40,741 bases of DNA. Source: CAYWRO01 sp964460345. Lineage in GTDB: Bacteria; Planctomycetota; Phycisphaerae; Phycisphaerales; UBA1924. Made by a program: the position numbers and the translations under genes. Location: the NCBI GenBank assembly GCA_964460345.1, contig CAYWRO010000032.1, positions 1 through 40,741 on the forward strand, given 5' to 3'. Positions 1-7,734 of the stretch are shown one piece after another. The notes under the pieces are model-generated. The model was not told the DNA's origin. It ran no database searches and saw only the letters and a list, made by a program, of their open reading frames with translations. Within the stretch, counting starts at the first letter, position 1. Every line of letters begins with the position of its first letter.

Positions 1-3
1 GCC

Positions 4-1707
4 ATGCCTGTCGACCCCGCCATCTGGCTCCCCCCCCACGCCCCCAGCGCCCCCGCGCCCCCCCCCCCCGCGCCCGCAGGGCGCCCCACCATGCGGGACT
101 TCGTCACGGACGGCTCCATCGCCGGCCTGTGTGACCGGTTGACTCGGCTGACCGGGGCGCCCATCTGGCTTCGCGACGCCTCCGGGCAGGTGATCGTGCC
201 CGGTGACGGCGACGCCCGGTGGCGACTGGTCGATGCCGAGCAGGGGATCGCCCGGGCCTTTGCCATTATCGGGCTACCGCCCCCGGATGCGGCCGCCGCG
301 GCGGCCGTTCACAGGGCGGAGATGCTCATCAGCACGGGGGCGCTCGGCGCGATCGAGGTCTGCACGGCGTGTCTGTGCACCCAGCCGGGCTGCGAGACGC
401 CACGGAGCGATGAACAGACCATTCGCGACGCGGTGACGCTCCTGGCGTCCTCGGTCTGTGACGTCTGCGAGGCGCAGGTCTCCCTGCGACAGCGGGTCAC
501 GGAGCTTGATGCCCTGTACAGGCTTTCCTCGCTGCTCGCCCAGACCGCCGACTTGGACGAACTGCTGCGCGATGCGGTCCACCTCGCGGTGGCCACCCTC
601 GACGCCCGCGCAGGGCTGATCCTGCTCACCGATCGCACACCCCATGTTGCGGTCCACGTCGGGCTGGGCGATGCAGAAGCGACCGAACTGGCCGAGGTTC
701 TTGCCGCGGCGGCCGAACCGGCCCGGACGAATGGTGAACTCAACGGTCATAGCGCTGCGTTTGCGCATCTGCAGCCGATGACCCTTGTGCCACTGCAGTT
801 TCATGGAAGGACGTTCGGCGTGCTTGCGCTTGTCGGACGCCGCGCCCCCGTGGAGCGGGACGCCGCCGCGCGAGGATTGCTGCACTCGTTCGCCGATCAC
901 ATTGCCTCGGCCGTTTCTGATGCGCGTCTGCGGCGGCTGCGGGAGGAGCACGAACGCGTGCAGCAGCAGGTGCGCCTCGCGGCGGACGTGCAGCGCCGCA
1001 TGCTCCCGCGGCAGGATCCGTCCGTACAGGGACTGGACATCGCCGCCCGCTACTCGCCTTCCTTTGAACTCGGGGGCGATTTCTACGACTTCCTGCACCT
1101 GGGCGACAGCCTGGGCGTGGCGATCGGGGATGTGGTTGGGAAGGGAGTCGCCGCGGCGCTGCTGATGTCTGCGGTCCGGGCGTCGCTCCGCGCGCACGCC
1201 GAGGACGTGTACGACGTGCAGGACGTGCTGGCCCGGGTCAATCGGGCGCTGGCGGCGGACACGCACGACCATGAGTTCACGACGCTTTTCTACGGGGTGA
1301 TCGATCCCGTCTCACGCCGGTTGACGTACGTCACGGCGGGACATGAGCCGGTGTTGCTCCTTCGCCCTGGAGCGCCAGGCGAGGCCAACCCGACGGTGCG
1401 GGAGCTGCATTCAGGCGGCATGGTGCTCGGCGTTGATCCTGAACAGACCTTCCCGCCGGGCATCGAGCACCTTCGAGCCGGGGATGCGATCGTGCTCTAC
1501 ACCGATGGGCTCACGGAGGCGACCGACTTCCAGAACCGTCGGTTCGGCCGGCACCGCCTCACGCAGGTGCTCGCGCAGCTTCTCACCGATGAACCGGAGG
1601 CAACCGCCGCGCGCATGATCGAGCAGATCGTCTGGCACCTGCGTCAGTTCGCCGGTTTGAGCACGCGGAACGACGATGTGACGATCGTGGCCATTCGCAT
1701 CATGTAA
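4..1707 (+). CDS. SpoIIE/RsbU-type PP2C serine phosphatase with GAF-like sensor
   Basis: Probable response phosphatase that dephosphorylates a partner such as an anti-sigma-factor antagonist. The C-terminal 230 residues carry the PP2C/SpoIIE signature: a linker helix with QRRMLP, GGDFYDF near residue 358, GDVVGKG near 375, TAGHEP, YTDGLTEATD near 499 and NDDVTIV near 556, so the metal-binding aspartates are present. Residues about 170-310 look like a GAF domain. Residues 30-160 form a PAS/PocR-like region with cysteines (CTACLC, CDVC) that could bind a metal or sense redox; this is inference. The first 29 residues are almost all Pro/Ala and are encoded by C-runs (C8 at 30-37, C12 at 58-69), so ATG 91 (MRDFVTDG) is a serious alternative start. 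The frame is open to the window edge, so the true start could also lie upstream. No partner kinase or STAS protein is adjacent. Confidence 0.88.
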   Translation: MPVDPAIWLPPHAPSAPAPPPPAPAGRPTMRDFVTDGSIAGLCDRLTRLTGAPIWLRDASGQVIVPGDGDARWRLVDAEQGIARAFAIIGLPPPDAAAAAAVHRAEMLISTGALGAIEVCTACLCTQPGCETPRSDEQTIRDAVTLLASSVCDVCEAQVSLRQRVTELDALYRLSSLLAQTADLDELLRDAVHLAVATLDARAGLILLTDRTPHVAVHVGLGDAEATELAEVLAAAAEPARTNGELNGHSAAFAHLQPMTLVPLQFHGRTFGVLALVGRRAPVERDAAARGLLHSFADHIASAVSDARLRRLREEHERVQQQVRLAADVQRRMLPRQDPSVQGLDIAARYSPSFELGGDFYDFLHLGDSLGVAIGDVVGKGVAAALLMSAVRASLRAHAEDVYDVQDVLARVNRALAADTHDHEFTTLFYGVIDPVSRRLTYVTAGHEPVLLLRPGAPGEANPTVRELHSGGMVLGVDPEQTFPPGIEHLRAGDAIVLYTDGLTEATDFQNRRFGRHRLTQVLAQLLTDEPEATAARMIEQIVWHLRQFAGLSTRNDDVTIVAIRIM

Positions 1708-1734
1708 GGGAAGGCTGCCCTTGCCTTCTCCCTT
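1706..1734 (+). terminator. Imperfect hairpin after the phosphatase gene
   Basis: Arms AAGGGAAGGC (1706-1715) and GCCTTCTCCCTT (1723-1734) pair over 10 bp with a 2-nt bulge. The stem includes the last bases of the stop codon and is followed by only a short T run. It is plausibly a weak terminator separating the phosphatase from pdxJ. Confidence 0.4.
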
Positions 1735-1768
1735 TCGGCCCTGGCGGCGCGTCCTGACCCGACCGGAT

Positions 1769-1774
1769 TACACT
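1769..1774 (+). promoter_or_regulatory. -10 box TACACT, 5 nt before pdxJ ATG
   Basis: TACACT is followed by five bases and then the ATG at 1780, which predicts transcription starting at the start codon. There is no Shine-Dalgarno sequence and no convincing -35 box. Confidence 0.6.
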
Positions 1775-1779
1775 CATCT

Positions 1780-2592
1780 ATGCCGCACCTCAGCGTCAAC
1801 ATCGATCACGTGGCCACCGTCCGCCAGGCTCGCTACCGGGACTTCCCTCCGGATGTCGGTGAGCCCGATCCCGTCCGGGCGGCCCACGAGGCGGAAGTCG
1901 GCGGGGCCGATGGCATCACGGTCCACCTGCGCGAAGATCGCCGCCACATCGTGGATCGCGATGTGCACCTGCTGCGGCAGCTTGTCAAGGTGAAGTTCAA
2001 TCTCGAGATGGCCGCGACGGAGGAGATGATTCAGATTGCGCTGCAGGTGCGGCCGCACACGGTCATGCTCGTGCCCGAGGGGCGCGAGGAGGTCACGACG
2101 GAAGGGGGGCTGGACGTCGCCGGCCAGCTCGATCGGCTGAAGGACGTCGTCCAGCGGCTCAAGCAGGGCGGTGGGGGGCAGGCCGGAGGACTCGCATCGG
2201 CGTTCATCGACGCTGATGAGCACCAGGTGGACGCCGCCCGGGAAGCGGGCTTCGACATCTGTGAGGTCCACACGGGCCCGTACGCGGCGGCCTTTTTCGA
2301 GTGCGGCGGCGACTTCCGCCAACCGCATCTGGCCGCGCACCTGCGGAAAGTGGCTGAAGCTGGGCGGCGCATTCGTGAGGCGGGAATGCGCTTCAACGCC
2401 GGGCACGCGCTGAACTATCACAACGTCGGCCCGATCGCAGCGCTCGCGGGCGTGGCGGAGTTGCACATCGGGCACGCCATCATCAGCCGCGCCGTGTATG
2501 TCGGCTTGCGCCAGGCTGTCACCGAGATGAAGCGGGCCATGCGGGCCGGGATGGTTGAGGTCGATCCACACCACGCCGAGGAGGCGAGATGA
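1780..2592 (+). CDS. pdxJ: Pyridoxine 5'-phosphate synthase
   Basis: Condenses 1-deoxy-D-xylulose 5-phosphate with 3-amino-2-oxopropyl phosphate to give pyridoxine 5'-phosphate, the last step of DXP-dependent vitamin B6 synthesis; cytosolic TIM barrel. The 270-residue protein has the family signatures: NIDHVATVRQAR at 7-18, ITVHLREDRRHI with His49, FNLEMAATEEM with Glu76, VPEGREEVTTEGG, and GHALNYHNV with the late catalytic histidine. Length is slightly above the 240-260 usual for the family. The ATG is fixed by the family N-terminus and by the TACACT box just upstream. The stop overlaps the next start by ATGA, so the DinB-like gene is translationally coupled to it. Confidence 0.97.
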   Translation: MPHLSVNIDHVATVRQARYRDFPPDVGEPDPVRAAHEAEVGGADGITVHLREDRRHIVDRDVHLLRQLVKVKFNLEMAATEEMIQIALQVRPHTVMLVPEGREEVTTEGGLDVAGQLDRLKDVVQRLKQGGGGQAGGLASAFIDADEHQVDAAREAGFDICEVHTGPYAAAFFECGGDFRQPHLAAHLRKVAEAGRRIREAGMRFNAGHALNYHNVGPIAALAGVAELHIGHAIISRAVYVGLRQAVTEMKRAMRAGMVEVDPHHAEEAR

Positions 2593-3113
2593 ACCTGCAG
2601 GATCATTTCGTCCGGCTGTACGAGTACGAGGCCGACTGCACGAGAAAGGTGCTGGATTCGCTGCACCGGGCGCAGCTTACGCTGGAGCAGTCCGGCGGCG
2701 CAGCGGAGGCGGCGCCGTTCATCCGCGCGATCGAGGTCTTCTCGCACATCCAGGCTGCGCGGCAGATCTGGCTCGCGCGTTTGGAGCAGATGGCTCCGCC
2801 GGAAGATGGACTTTTCCCGGCGTGGACCCTCGCGCGAGCTGAGCAACGCGCGCTGTCGCTGGACACCGCCTGGCTGACGTACGTTCGGGCCCTTCAACTT
2901 CAGGGCGCTCCCCTGGCGGTGGAAGTGCGATACACGACGACCGAGGGGAAAGAGTGCTGCTCGACCGTGCTGGACATTCTCACGCACGTCGTCAATCACT
3001 CGTCGTATCACCGCGGCCAGATTGCCACGATGGTGGCCCAGTGCGGCGCCCGGCCCGCCCCCACCGATTTCATCTTCTACAGCCGGAGCGAGGCCCGTCA
3101 TGGGATGGATTGA
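2589..3113 (+). CDS. DinB/YfiT-fold protein (putative metal-dependent hydrolase or thiol transferase)
   Basis: 174-residue protein of the DinB four-helix-bundle superfamily, whose members usually bind a divalent metal through three histidines. Seen here: an early His in EVFSHIQAARQIW and the late paired motif HVVNHSSYHRGQI, the typical HxxxHxxxH arrangement followed by Gly-Gln. Substrate is unknown; family members act as thiol S-transferases or hydrolases, and some are damage-inducible. It is coupled to pdxJ by an ATGA overlap and overlaps the following GNAT gene by 14 bases, so the three form one transcription unit. A second, unrelated-looking DinB protein lies at 26607. Confidence 0.85.
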   Translation: MNLQDHFVRLYEYEADCTRKVLDSLHRAQLTLEQSGGAAEAAPFIRAIEVFSHIQAARQIWLARLEQMAPPEDGLFPAWTLARAEQRALSLDTAWLTYVRALQLQGAPLAVEVRYTTTEGKECCSTVLDILTHVVNHSSYHRGQIATMVAQCGARPAPTDFIFYSRSEARHGMD

Positions 3114-3729
3114 GCCCCAGCAGGCACAGACACGCGACGGTGTTTCGTTCGTCATTCAAAGCGTCGAGGAGGACGATGCCGCAGCGCTGCTGGCCTACCT
3201 CCGCAGCAGCGTGGGCACGGGTCGTTTCGACGTGACCGAAGCCGATGAGGTCGATCACGCCGAGACCTCGCAGCGGGCGTGGATCGCGCCGCTGCGCGAG
3301 GCGGACAACTCGCTGCTGCTCGCCGCATGGCACGATGGCCGCATCATCGGCTCGCTCAACTTCCACGGCGGCAAGCGCCGCAAGATGGTCCACAGCGGTC
3401 ACTTCGGCATCAGCGTGCTGGCGGATTGGCGCGGCCGCGGCGTCGGCTCGGCTTTGCTGGAGGCGTTGATCCGATGGGCGCGCGAGCATCCCGTCATCGA
3501 AGAGATCACACTGGGCGTCGTGGATGCGAATGAAGGTGCGATTCGGCTTTATCAACGCCACGGCTTCGTCGAGATCGGGCGGCATCCCGGCAAGTTCCGC
3601 CTGGGCCCCGGCAGGTACTGGGCGGATGTGCAGATGAGCCTCTGGGTCAACGGCGGTCCGGCGCCGGCTGCTGCCGCGGAAACGGACGATGGCTCACGCG
3701 TCGTGGTCGCGACTGAAGCGATGAAATAG
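3100..3729 (+). CDS. GNAT-family N-acetyltransferase
   Basis: Acetyl-CoA-dependent N-acetyltransferase of unknown substrate, 209 residues. Motif A for acetyl-CoA pyrophosphate binding is GISVLADWRGRGVGSALL, followed by a LGVVDANEGAIRLYQRHGF segment, the normal GNAT strand-helix ending. I start it at ATG 3100 (MGWIEPQQ) because GGAG lies about 12 bases upstream and the overlap with the DinB stop (3111-3113) fits coupling. A longer frame to 3022 would bury the start deep in the preceding gene. The last 30 residues are Ala-rich and look unstructured. Closest in style to RimI/RimL-type or small-molecule acetyltransferases; no substrate can be assigned. Confidence 0.88.
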   Translation: MGWIEPQQAQTRDGVSFVIQSVEEDDAAALLAYLRSSVGTGRFDVTEADEVDHAETSQRAWIAPLREADNSLLLAAWHDGRIIGSLNFHGGKRRKMVHSGHFGISVLADWRGRGVGSALLEALIRWAREHPVIEEITLGVVDANEGAIRLYQRHGFVEIGRHPGKFRLGPGRYWADVQMSLWVNGGPAPAAAAETDDGSRVVVATEAMK

Positions 3730-3759
3730 CGCGAGACGGTTTGCGTCCAGCAGTCCCCC

Positions 3760-3765
3760 TAGGAT
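3760..3765 (+). promoter_or_regulatory. -10 box TAGGAT, 5 nt before dapA ATG
   Basis: TAGGAT then five bases and ATG 3771. The spacing matches the other start-proximal -10 boxes in the window. The embedded AGGA could alternatively act as a Shine-Dalgarno sequence, so this one is ambiguous. Confidence 0.45.
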
Positions 3766-3770
3766 CGAAC

Positions 3771-4691
3771 ATGCCTCAGAACCAGCCAAATCCGCGCCTA
3801 CGCGGCGCGTTCACCGCGATCGTGACCCCTTTCACCAGCGATGGTTCGAGCGTCGACTACCGCGCGCTCGAGCAGCAGATCCTCTTCCAGGCCACCGGCG
3901 GCGATGGAGGGGGCGGCGGCGTGACGGGCGTGGTCATCGCCGGCACCACGGGCGAATCTCCCACCCTCACGCCGGGCGAGCACAAGGAACTCGTTGAACG
4001 AGCCGTGGAGATCGCCCACCGCGCGGGGATCATGGCGATCGCCGGCACCGGCTCCAACAGCACGGCCGAGGCCGTCGAATACCAGCGCCATGCGGCCGCC
4101 GCGGGTGCGGATGGCGGCTTGAGCGTGAACCCCTACTACAACAAGCCGACGCAGGAGGGTCAGTACGCCCACTTCATGGCCGTGGCGGATGCCGCGGACC
4201 TGCCGGTCGTGCTTTACAACATCCCCGGCCGCACCGGCGTGGCTCTCACCACGGAGACCATTCAGCGCCTGGCCGAGCATCCGAACATCCAGGCTGTCAA
4301 GGAAGCAACGGGGAACGTGGCGCTGGCTTCTGACATCGCACTGCACTGTCCGGGGCTCGACGTTCTTTCCGGTGATGATCCACTGACGCTCCCGATTGCG
4401 GCCGTCGGCGGGGTGGGCGTGATCAGCGTCACGAGTAACCTGGTGCCGGGGCGCGTCGCCGCGCTCTGCGAAGCCTGCCTGTCGCAGCGGTGGTCGGATG
4501 CGCTGGAGATCCACCGGGAGTTGTCCGCGCTCAACAAGGCGCTGTTCCTCGAGACGAACCCGATCCCGGTCAAGGCGGCGATGAAGATGCTTGGTCGTGA
4601 CTCCGGGGTGCTGCGTCTGCCGATGACGCAGGCGACGTCCGCCACATGCGATGCGCTCCGCAAGGTCCTCACGACCCACGAGCTTCTCTGA
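3771..4691 (+). CDS. dapA: 4-Hydroxy-tetrahydrodipicolinate synthase
   Basis: Condenses pyruvate with aspartate semialdehyde in the lysine/diaminopimelate pathway; cytosolic class I aldolase. The 306-residue protein has GTTGESPTL (58-66), NPYYNKPTQEG (120-130), LYNIPGRTGV with Tyr149, and VKEATGN with the Schiff-base Lys177, then SGDDPLTLP. ATG 3771 gives the usual N-terminus (RGAFTAIVTPF); a TTG at 3741 adds ten residues without family support. One oddity is a glycine-rich insert, GGDGGGGG, at 43-50 between the first helix and the strand leading to GTTGES. It follows the GNAT gene by 41 bases and probably has its own promoter. Confidence 0.97.
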   Translation: MPQNQPNPRLRGAFTAIVTPFTSDGSSVDYRALEQQILFQATGGDGGGGGVTGVVIAGTTGESPTLTPGEHKELVERAVEIAHRAGIMAIAGTGSNSTAEAVEYQRHAAAAGADGGLSVNPYYNKPTQEGQYAHFMAVADAADLPVVLYNIPGRTGVALTTETIQRLAEHPNIQAVKEATGNVALASDIALHCPGLDVLSGDDPLTLPIAAVGGVGVISVTSNLVPGRVAALCEACLSQRWSDALEIHRELSALNKALFLETNPIPVKAAMKMLGRDSGVLRLPMTQATSATCDALRKVLTTHELL

Positions 4692-4750
4692 GCGACAAAC
4701 TTCTGTAGTGAGAAGCCCCCCGTAGCGGCGGAGGGCCTTGACGCCCGTGG

Positions 4751-4783
4751 TATAAAAGATTTGATTAAAGCCGCCAAGTGGCG
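4751..4783 (+). promoter_or_regulatory. Promoter and hairpin leader element upstream of folC
   Basis: TATAAA (4751-4756) is a good -10 box. It is followed by TTTGATTAAAGCCGCCA (4760-4776) and a short stem CGCC-AAGT-GGCG (4772-4783). A closely similar element, TTTGACCAAAGCCGCCA plus CCGCC-AGTA-GGCGG, stands before pepA at 16630-16654. It may be a shared leader RNA signal. The rest of the 235-base dapA-folC gap shows only a weak CTTCT/AGAAG stem at 4700-4715. Confidence 0.4.
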
Positions 4784-4926
4784 CGCCGAGTTCGGGGCGA
4801 TTGCGGGCCGCTCGCAAGCCCGCGGCCGCAGGAAAGCGGCGTTCATCTCGAAGCGGACGACCGTATCTGTTTGGGCATACGCACATCCCGCTCGTTCCGC
4901 GAGCGGTCACCAAGGCATCGCGTTCC

Positions 4927-6399
4927 ATGACGAACCCACAACAGGCAGCGCAAGGAAGGCAGCCGATTGAAGTCTCTGCGCAAGCAGCGAACCAGGGAGA
5001 CGATTCGGCAGGCATTCAGACCTACGCCCAGGCAACTCGGTTTCTTTTCGATCGCGTGAACGTTGAGCAGCTCCGCCCTTCGCGAATTGAGGAGGGCGTC
5101 TTCAAGCTGGACCGCATGAGGGCGCTCATGGGCCTGCTGGGCCATCCGGAACGCGCGGTCCAGATGGTTCACGTGGCCGGCACCAAGGGCAAGGGCAGCG
5201 TCTGCGAGATGACGGCCTCATGTCTCACGGCCGCGGGGTATGCGGTCGGGCTGTACACCAGCCCTCACCTTGTCGATGTGCGGGAGCGCATCCGCATCAG
5301 CGGCCGCCTGATCTCCCAGGCCGACTTCACGCGCACCATGGACCGCGTCGCGGCCGCCGTGACGGAAGTGCCTTCGGAGCTCGGCCTGCCCACCTACTTC
5401 GAGGTGCTTACCGCCCTCGCGTTCGCCTACTTCGCGCAGCAAGCGGTCGATATCGCCGTTGTTGAGGTCGGTCTCGGCGGCCGGCTGGACTCCACCAACG
5501 TCATCACGCCGGAGGTGGCCGCCGTCACGTCGATCAGTCTTGAGCACACCGATCTGCTGGGGAAAACCCTGGATTCCATCGCGCGTGAAAAGGCGGGCAT
5601 CTTCAAGCCGGGCGTGCCCGCCCTGACCATTCCTCAGCAGCCTGAGGTCGCGTCCGCCCTCCGCGAGGTCGCTGAAGCCACGGGCGCGCCGCTGCACGTC
5701 GTGGGGGAGGACATCGAGTTCACGACGCGCTTCCAGGCGGGCGGGGCCTTGCCCGCTTTTGCCGCCGCGAGTGCTTCCGCGGGCCCGCGCATGGTGGTGG
5801 GCCTCTCCACCGACCGCACGCACTACGAGCACATCGTGGTCCCCTTCCAGGGAGAGCACCAGGCGCACAACTGCGGGCTCGCGTTGGCGATCCTTGATCG
5901 CCTTGCTGAACGCGGCTTCCGCGTGCCGGAGACGGCAGTGGTTGAAGGGCTGGCTGCCGCGGACACGAGCGGCCGCATGGAGATCGCGTGGGACTCTCCT
6001 CGCGTCCTGCTGGATGGTGCGCACACGCCAGAATCCCTGGCGGCCCTCTTTCGGGCAATCGGCGCGCATGTTCCCTGCGATTCCGTGGTCGTCGTTTTCG
6101 GCTGCGCGAGCGACAAGGACCTCGACGCCATGCTGCGCGAGCTTGGTCTGGGCGCCGACAAGGTCATCTTCACGCGTTCGGCAAACCCCCGCGCGGCCAA
6201 TCCGAGTGAACTGAACCGTCGTTTTGAGGAGTTCAGCGGCAAGATGAGCCAGGTTGCCGACAACCTTGACAAGGCCTTGTCGGCCGCCTCCCGCGCCGTG
6301 CACAGAGGAGACCTGATCGTGGTGACGGGGTCCTTCTACCTCGTCGGGGAGGCCAAGGTCCTGCTGAGCGAGCGAGCGAAGACCGGCCGAGGCATCTGA
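4927..6399 (+). CDS. folC: Bifunctional folylpolyglutamate synthase/dihydrofolate synthase
   Basis: Adds glutamate to dihydropteroate and to tetrahydrofolate, an ATP-dependent Mur-ligase-type reaction in folate synthesis. Seen: P-loop HVAGTKGKGSV (84-91), LYTSPHLVDVRERIRI, VEVGLGGRLDSTN, SISLEHTDLLG, the carbamylated-lysine region REKAGIFKPGVP, and a C-terminal Rossmann domain with LLDGAHTPES. I choose ATG 4927 (490 residues). The frame is open to TTG 4801, but that stretch holds the promoter/leader element and has no family likeness. The first 30 residues are still longer than in typical FolC. It stands alone between dapA and the cysteine desulfurase gene. Confidence 0.94.
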   Translation: MTNPQQAAQGRQPIEVSAQAANQGDDSAGIQTYAQATRFLFDRVNVEQLRPSRIEEGVFKLDRMRALMGLLGHPERAVQMVHVAGTKGKGSVCEMTASCLTAAGYAVGLYTSPHLVDVRERIRISGRLISQADFTRTMDRVAAAVTEVPSELGLPTYFEVLTALAFAYFAQQAVDIAVVEVGLGGRLDSTNVITPEVAAVTSISLEHTDLLGKTLDSIAREKAGIFKPGVPALTIPQQPEVASALREVAEATGAPLHVVGEDIEFTTRFQAGGALPAFAAASASAGPRMVVGLSTDRTHYEHIVVPFQGEHQAHNCGLALAILDRLAERGFRVPETAVVEGLAAADTSGRMEIAWDSPRVLLDGAHTPESLAALFRAIGAHVPCDSVVVVFGCASDKDLDAMLRELGLGADKVIFTRSANPRAANPSELNRRFEEFSGKMSQVADNLDKALSAASRAVHRGDLIVVTGSFYLVGEAKVLLSERAKTGRGI

Positions 6400-6445
6400 A
6401 CAAAGGCCGATCGCTCCCCCGCGCTGCCGATGCGGCTTTCCCCCA

Positions 6446-6451
6446 TATGCT
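6446..6451 (+). promoter_or_regulatory. -10 box TATGCT, 5 nt before GTG 6457
   Basis: TATGCT, five bases, then GTG 6457 of the cysteine desulfurase. It lies downstream of ATG 6430, so it argues for the GTG start and a leaderless mRNA. Confidence 0.55.
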
Positions 6452-6456
6452 TCGGC

Positions 6457-7671
6457 GTGCCCATTTACCTCGACAACAACGCCACCACCCGCCCCACGAG
6501 CGAGGTCGCCGCGGCGGTCGCTGCGGCTCTCACCGAATACTGGCATAACCCCTCTTCGATCCACCGCCCCGGCCAGACCGCCCGGTACAGGGTGGAACAG
6601 GCTCGCAAGTCCGTGGCGGCGCTGATCGGCGCGAAGCCGAGGGACCTTCTGTTCACCGCGGGCGGAACCGAGTCGATCGACCTGGCAATCCGCGGCAGGG
6701 TGCTCGCCCAGCGGGCCGCTGGTGCGAGCAGGATCGCCATTGTCACGACCGAGATTGAGCACAACGCCATCCGCGAACTGGGCCACGTGCTGGCGAATCG
6801 CGAGGGCGTGGATCTGCGGATCGTGCGGCTGGACTCCGAAGGATTCGTCGACCTGAACCACCTGGAGACGCTTGTCGATGAGGACGTGGCCGTCGTCAGC
6901 GTCCAGTGGGCCAACAACGAGACGGGACTGATTCAGCCGGTTCGCCAGATCGGCGAGCTGTGCCGCGCCCGAGGCGTTGTCTACCACTGTGACGGCACGC
7001 AGTGGGTGGGCAAGGCTCCGACGAACGTCGGTGTCGAGCCGATCGACCTGCTGACTTTCAGTGCACACAAGTTCCACGGTCCCAAAGGGATAGGCGCGCT
7101 GTACATCCGTCCCGGCGTCCGCGTGGAGTCGGTCATCCACGGCGAGCAGGAGATGGGCAAGCGCGGCGGGACGGAGAACACGCCCGGCATCATCGGCATG
7201 GGCGTCGCCGCGGAACAGGCACGCGCCTGGCTGGAGGAGCCTGGCAACGCGCGGGCCGCCGCGGCGATCCGCGACCGATTTGAGGCGGCGGTTTTAAAGG
7301 CATGTCCCGGTGCTCGGCGGAACGCGCCGTCAGATCCGGCCCGTCGCCTCTGGAACACCGCAAACGTCGGTTTCCCGTCGCTCGAGGCGGAGGCGATCCT
7401 GTTCATGCTGTCGGAGCGCGGCGTCTGCGCCTCGGCAGGGTCGGCTTGCTCCTCGGGCTCACTCGAACCATCGCCGGTTCTGCGTGCGATGGGAATCCCC
7501 CCGGATGTGGTGGCTTCTTCGGTTCGTTTCAGCATCTGTCGCCATGCGACCGAAGATGATGTGGATCAGGCCGCGGCCGTCGTGGCCGAGTGCATCGGCA
7601 CGCTCCGGGAGGCTGCCGGCGCTGCTGCCCAGCCGGCGCCCGCGTCGGTCCGCACGCCCCAGCGTGCGTGA
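6457..7671 (+). CDS. Cysteine desulfurase (NifS/IscS family)
   Basis: PLP enzyme that removes sulfur from cysteine as a persulfide for Fe-S cluster or other sulfur transfer. The 404-residue protein opens with the family N-terminus PIYLDNNATTRP. It has TAGGTESIDLAI, ANNETGLIQPV, the PLP lysine near residue 205 in FSAHKFHGPKG, and the active-site loop GSACSSGS with the catalytic cysteine near residue 331. The start is GTG 6457: it matches the family N-terminus and sits 5 bases after a TATGCT box. The alternative ATG 6430 adds nine residues that would lie across this promoter. No iscU, sufU or thiI neighbour is present, so the sulfur acceptor is unknown. The C-terminal 25 residues are Ala/Pro-rich. 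Confidence 0.94.
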   Translation: MPIYLDNNATTRPTSEVAAAVAAALTEYWHNPSSIHRPGQTARYRVEQARKSVAALIGAKPRDLLFTAGGTESIDLAIRGRVLAQRAAGASRIAIVTTEIEHNAIRELGHVLANREGVDLRIVRLDSEGFVDLNHLETLVDEDVAVVSVQWANNETGLIQPVRQIGELCRARGVVYHCDGTQWVGKAPTNVGVEPIDLLTFSAHKFHGPKGIGALYIRPGVRVESVIHGEQEMGKRGGTENTPGIIGMGVAAEQARAWLEEPGNARAAAAIRDRFEAAVLKACPGARRNAPSDPARRLWNTANVGFPSLEAEAILFMLSERGVCASAGSACSSGSLEPSPVLRAMGIPPDVVASSVRFSICRHATEDDVDQAAAVVAECIGTLREAAGAAAQPAPASVRTPQRA

Positions 7672-7722
7672 ACGCCCGTGGTCGGGTCGGGCGGGTAGCG
7701 CCGCCCGCGGCACAGAGTCAGG

Positions 7723-7728
7723 TAGAGT
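7723..7728 (+). promoter_or_regulatory. -10 box TAGAGT, 6 nt before ATG 7735
   Basis: TAGAGT followed by six bases and ATG, with no ribosome binding site between. A 6-bp hairpin (7689-7694 with 7701-7706) lies just upstream. Confidence 0.55.
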
Positions 7729-7734
7729 CTGCGC

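Noticed and set aside
274..1272. Long minus-strand reading frame opposite the phosphatase gene
   Set aside because: It is the complement of a clear plus-strand gene with PP2C motifs; GC-rich DNA gives long open shadow frames, and its protein has no domain pattern.
5218..7140. 640-residue minus-strand frame across folC and the desulfurase gene
   Set aside because: It overlaps two certain genes on the other strand and has His/Arg/Val-rich composition typical of antisense frames.
7689..7706. GGGCGG/CCGCCC hairpin after the desulfurase gene as a terminator
   Set aside because: No T run follows; simple GC palindromes are common in this DNA.
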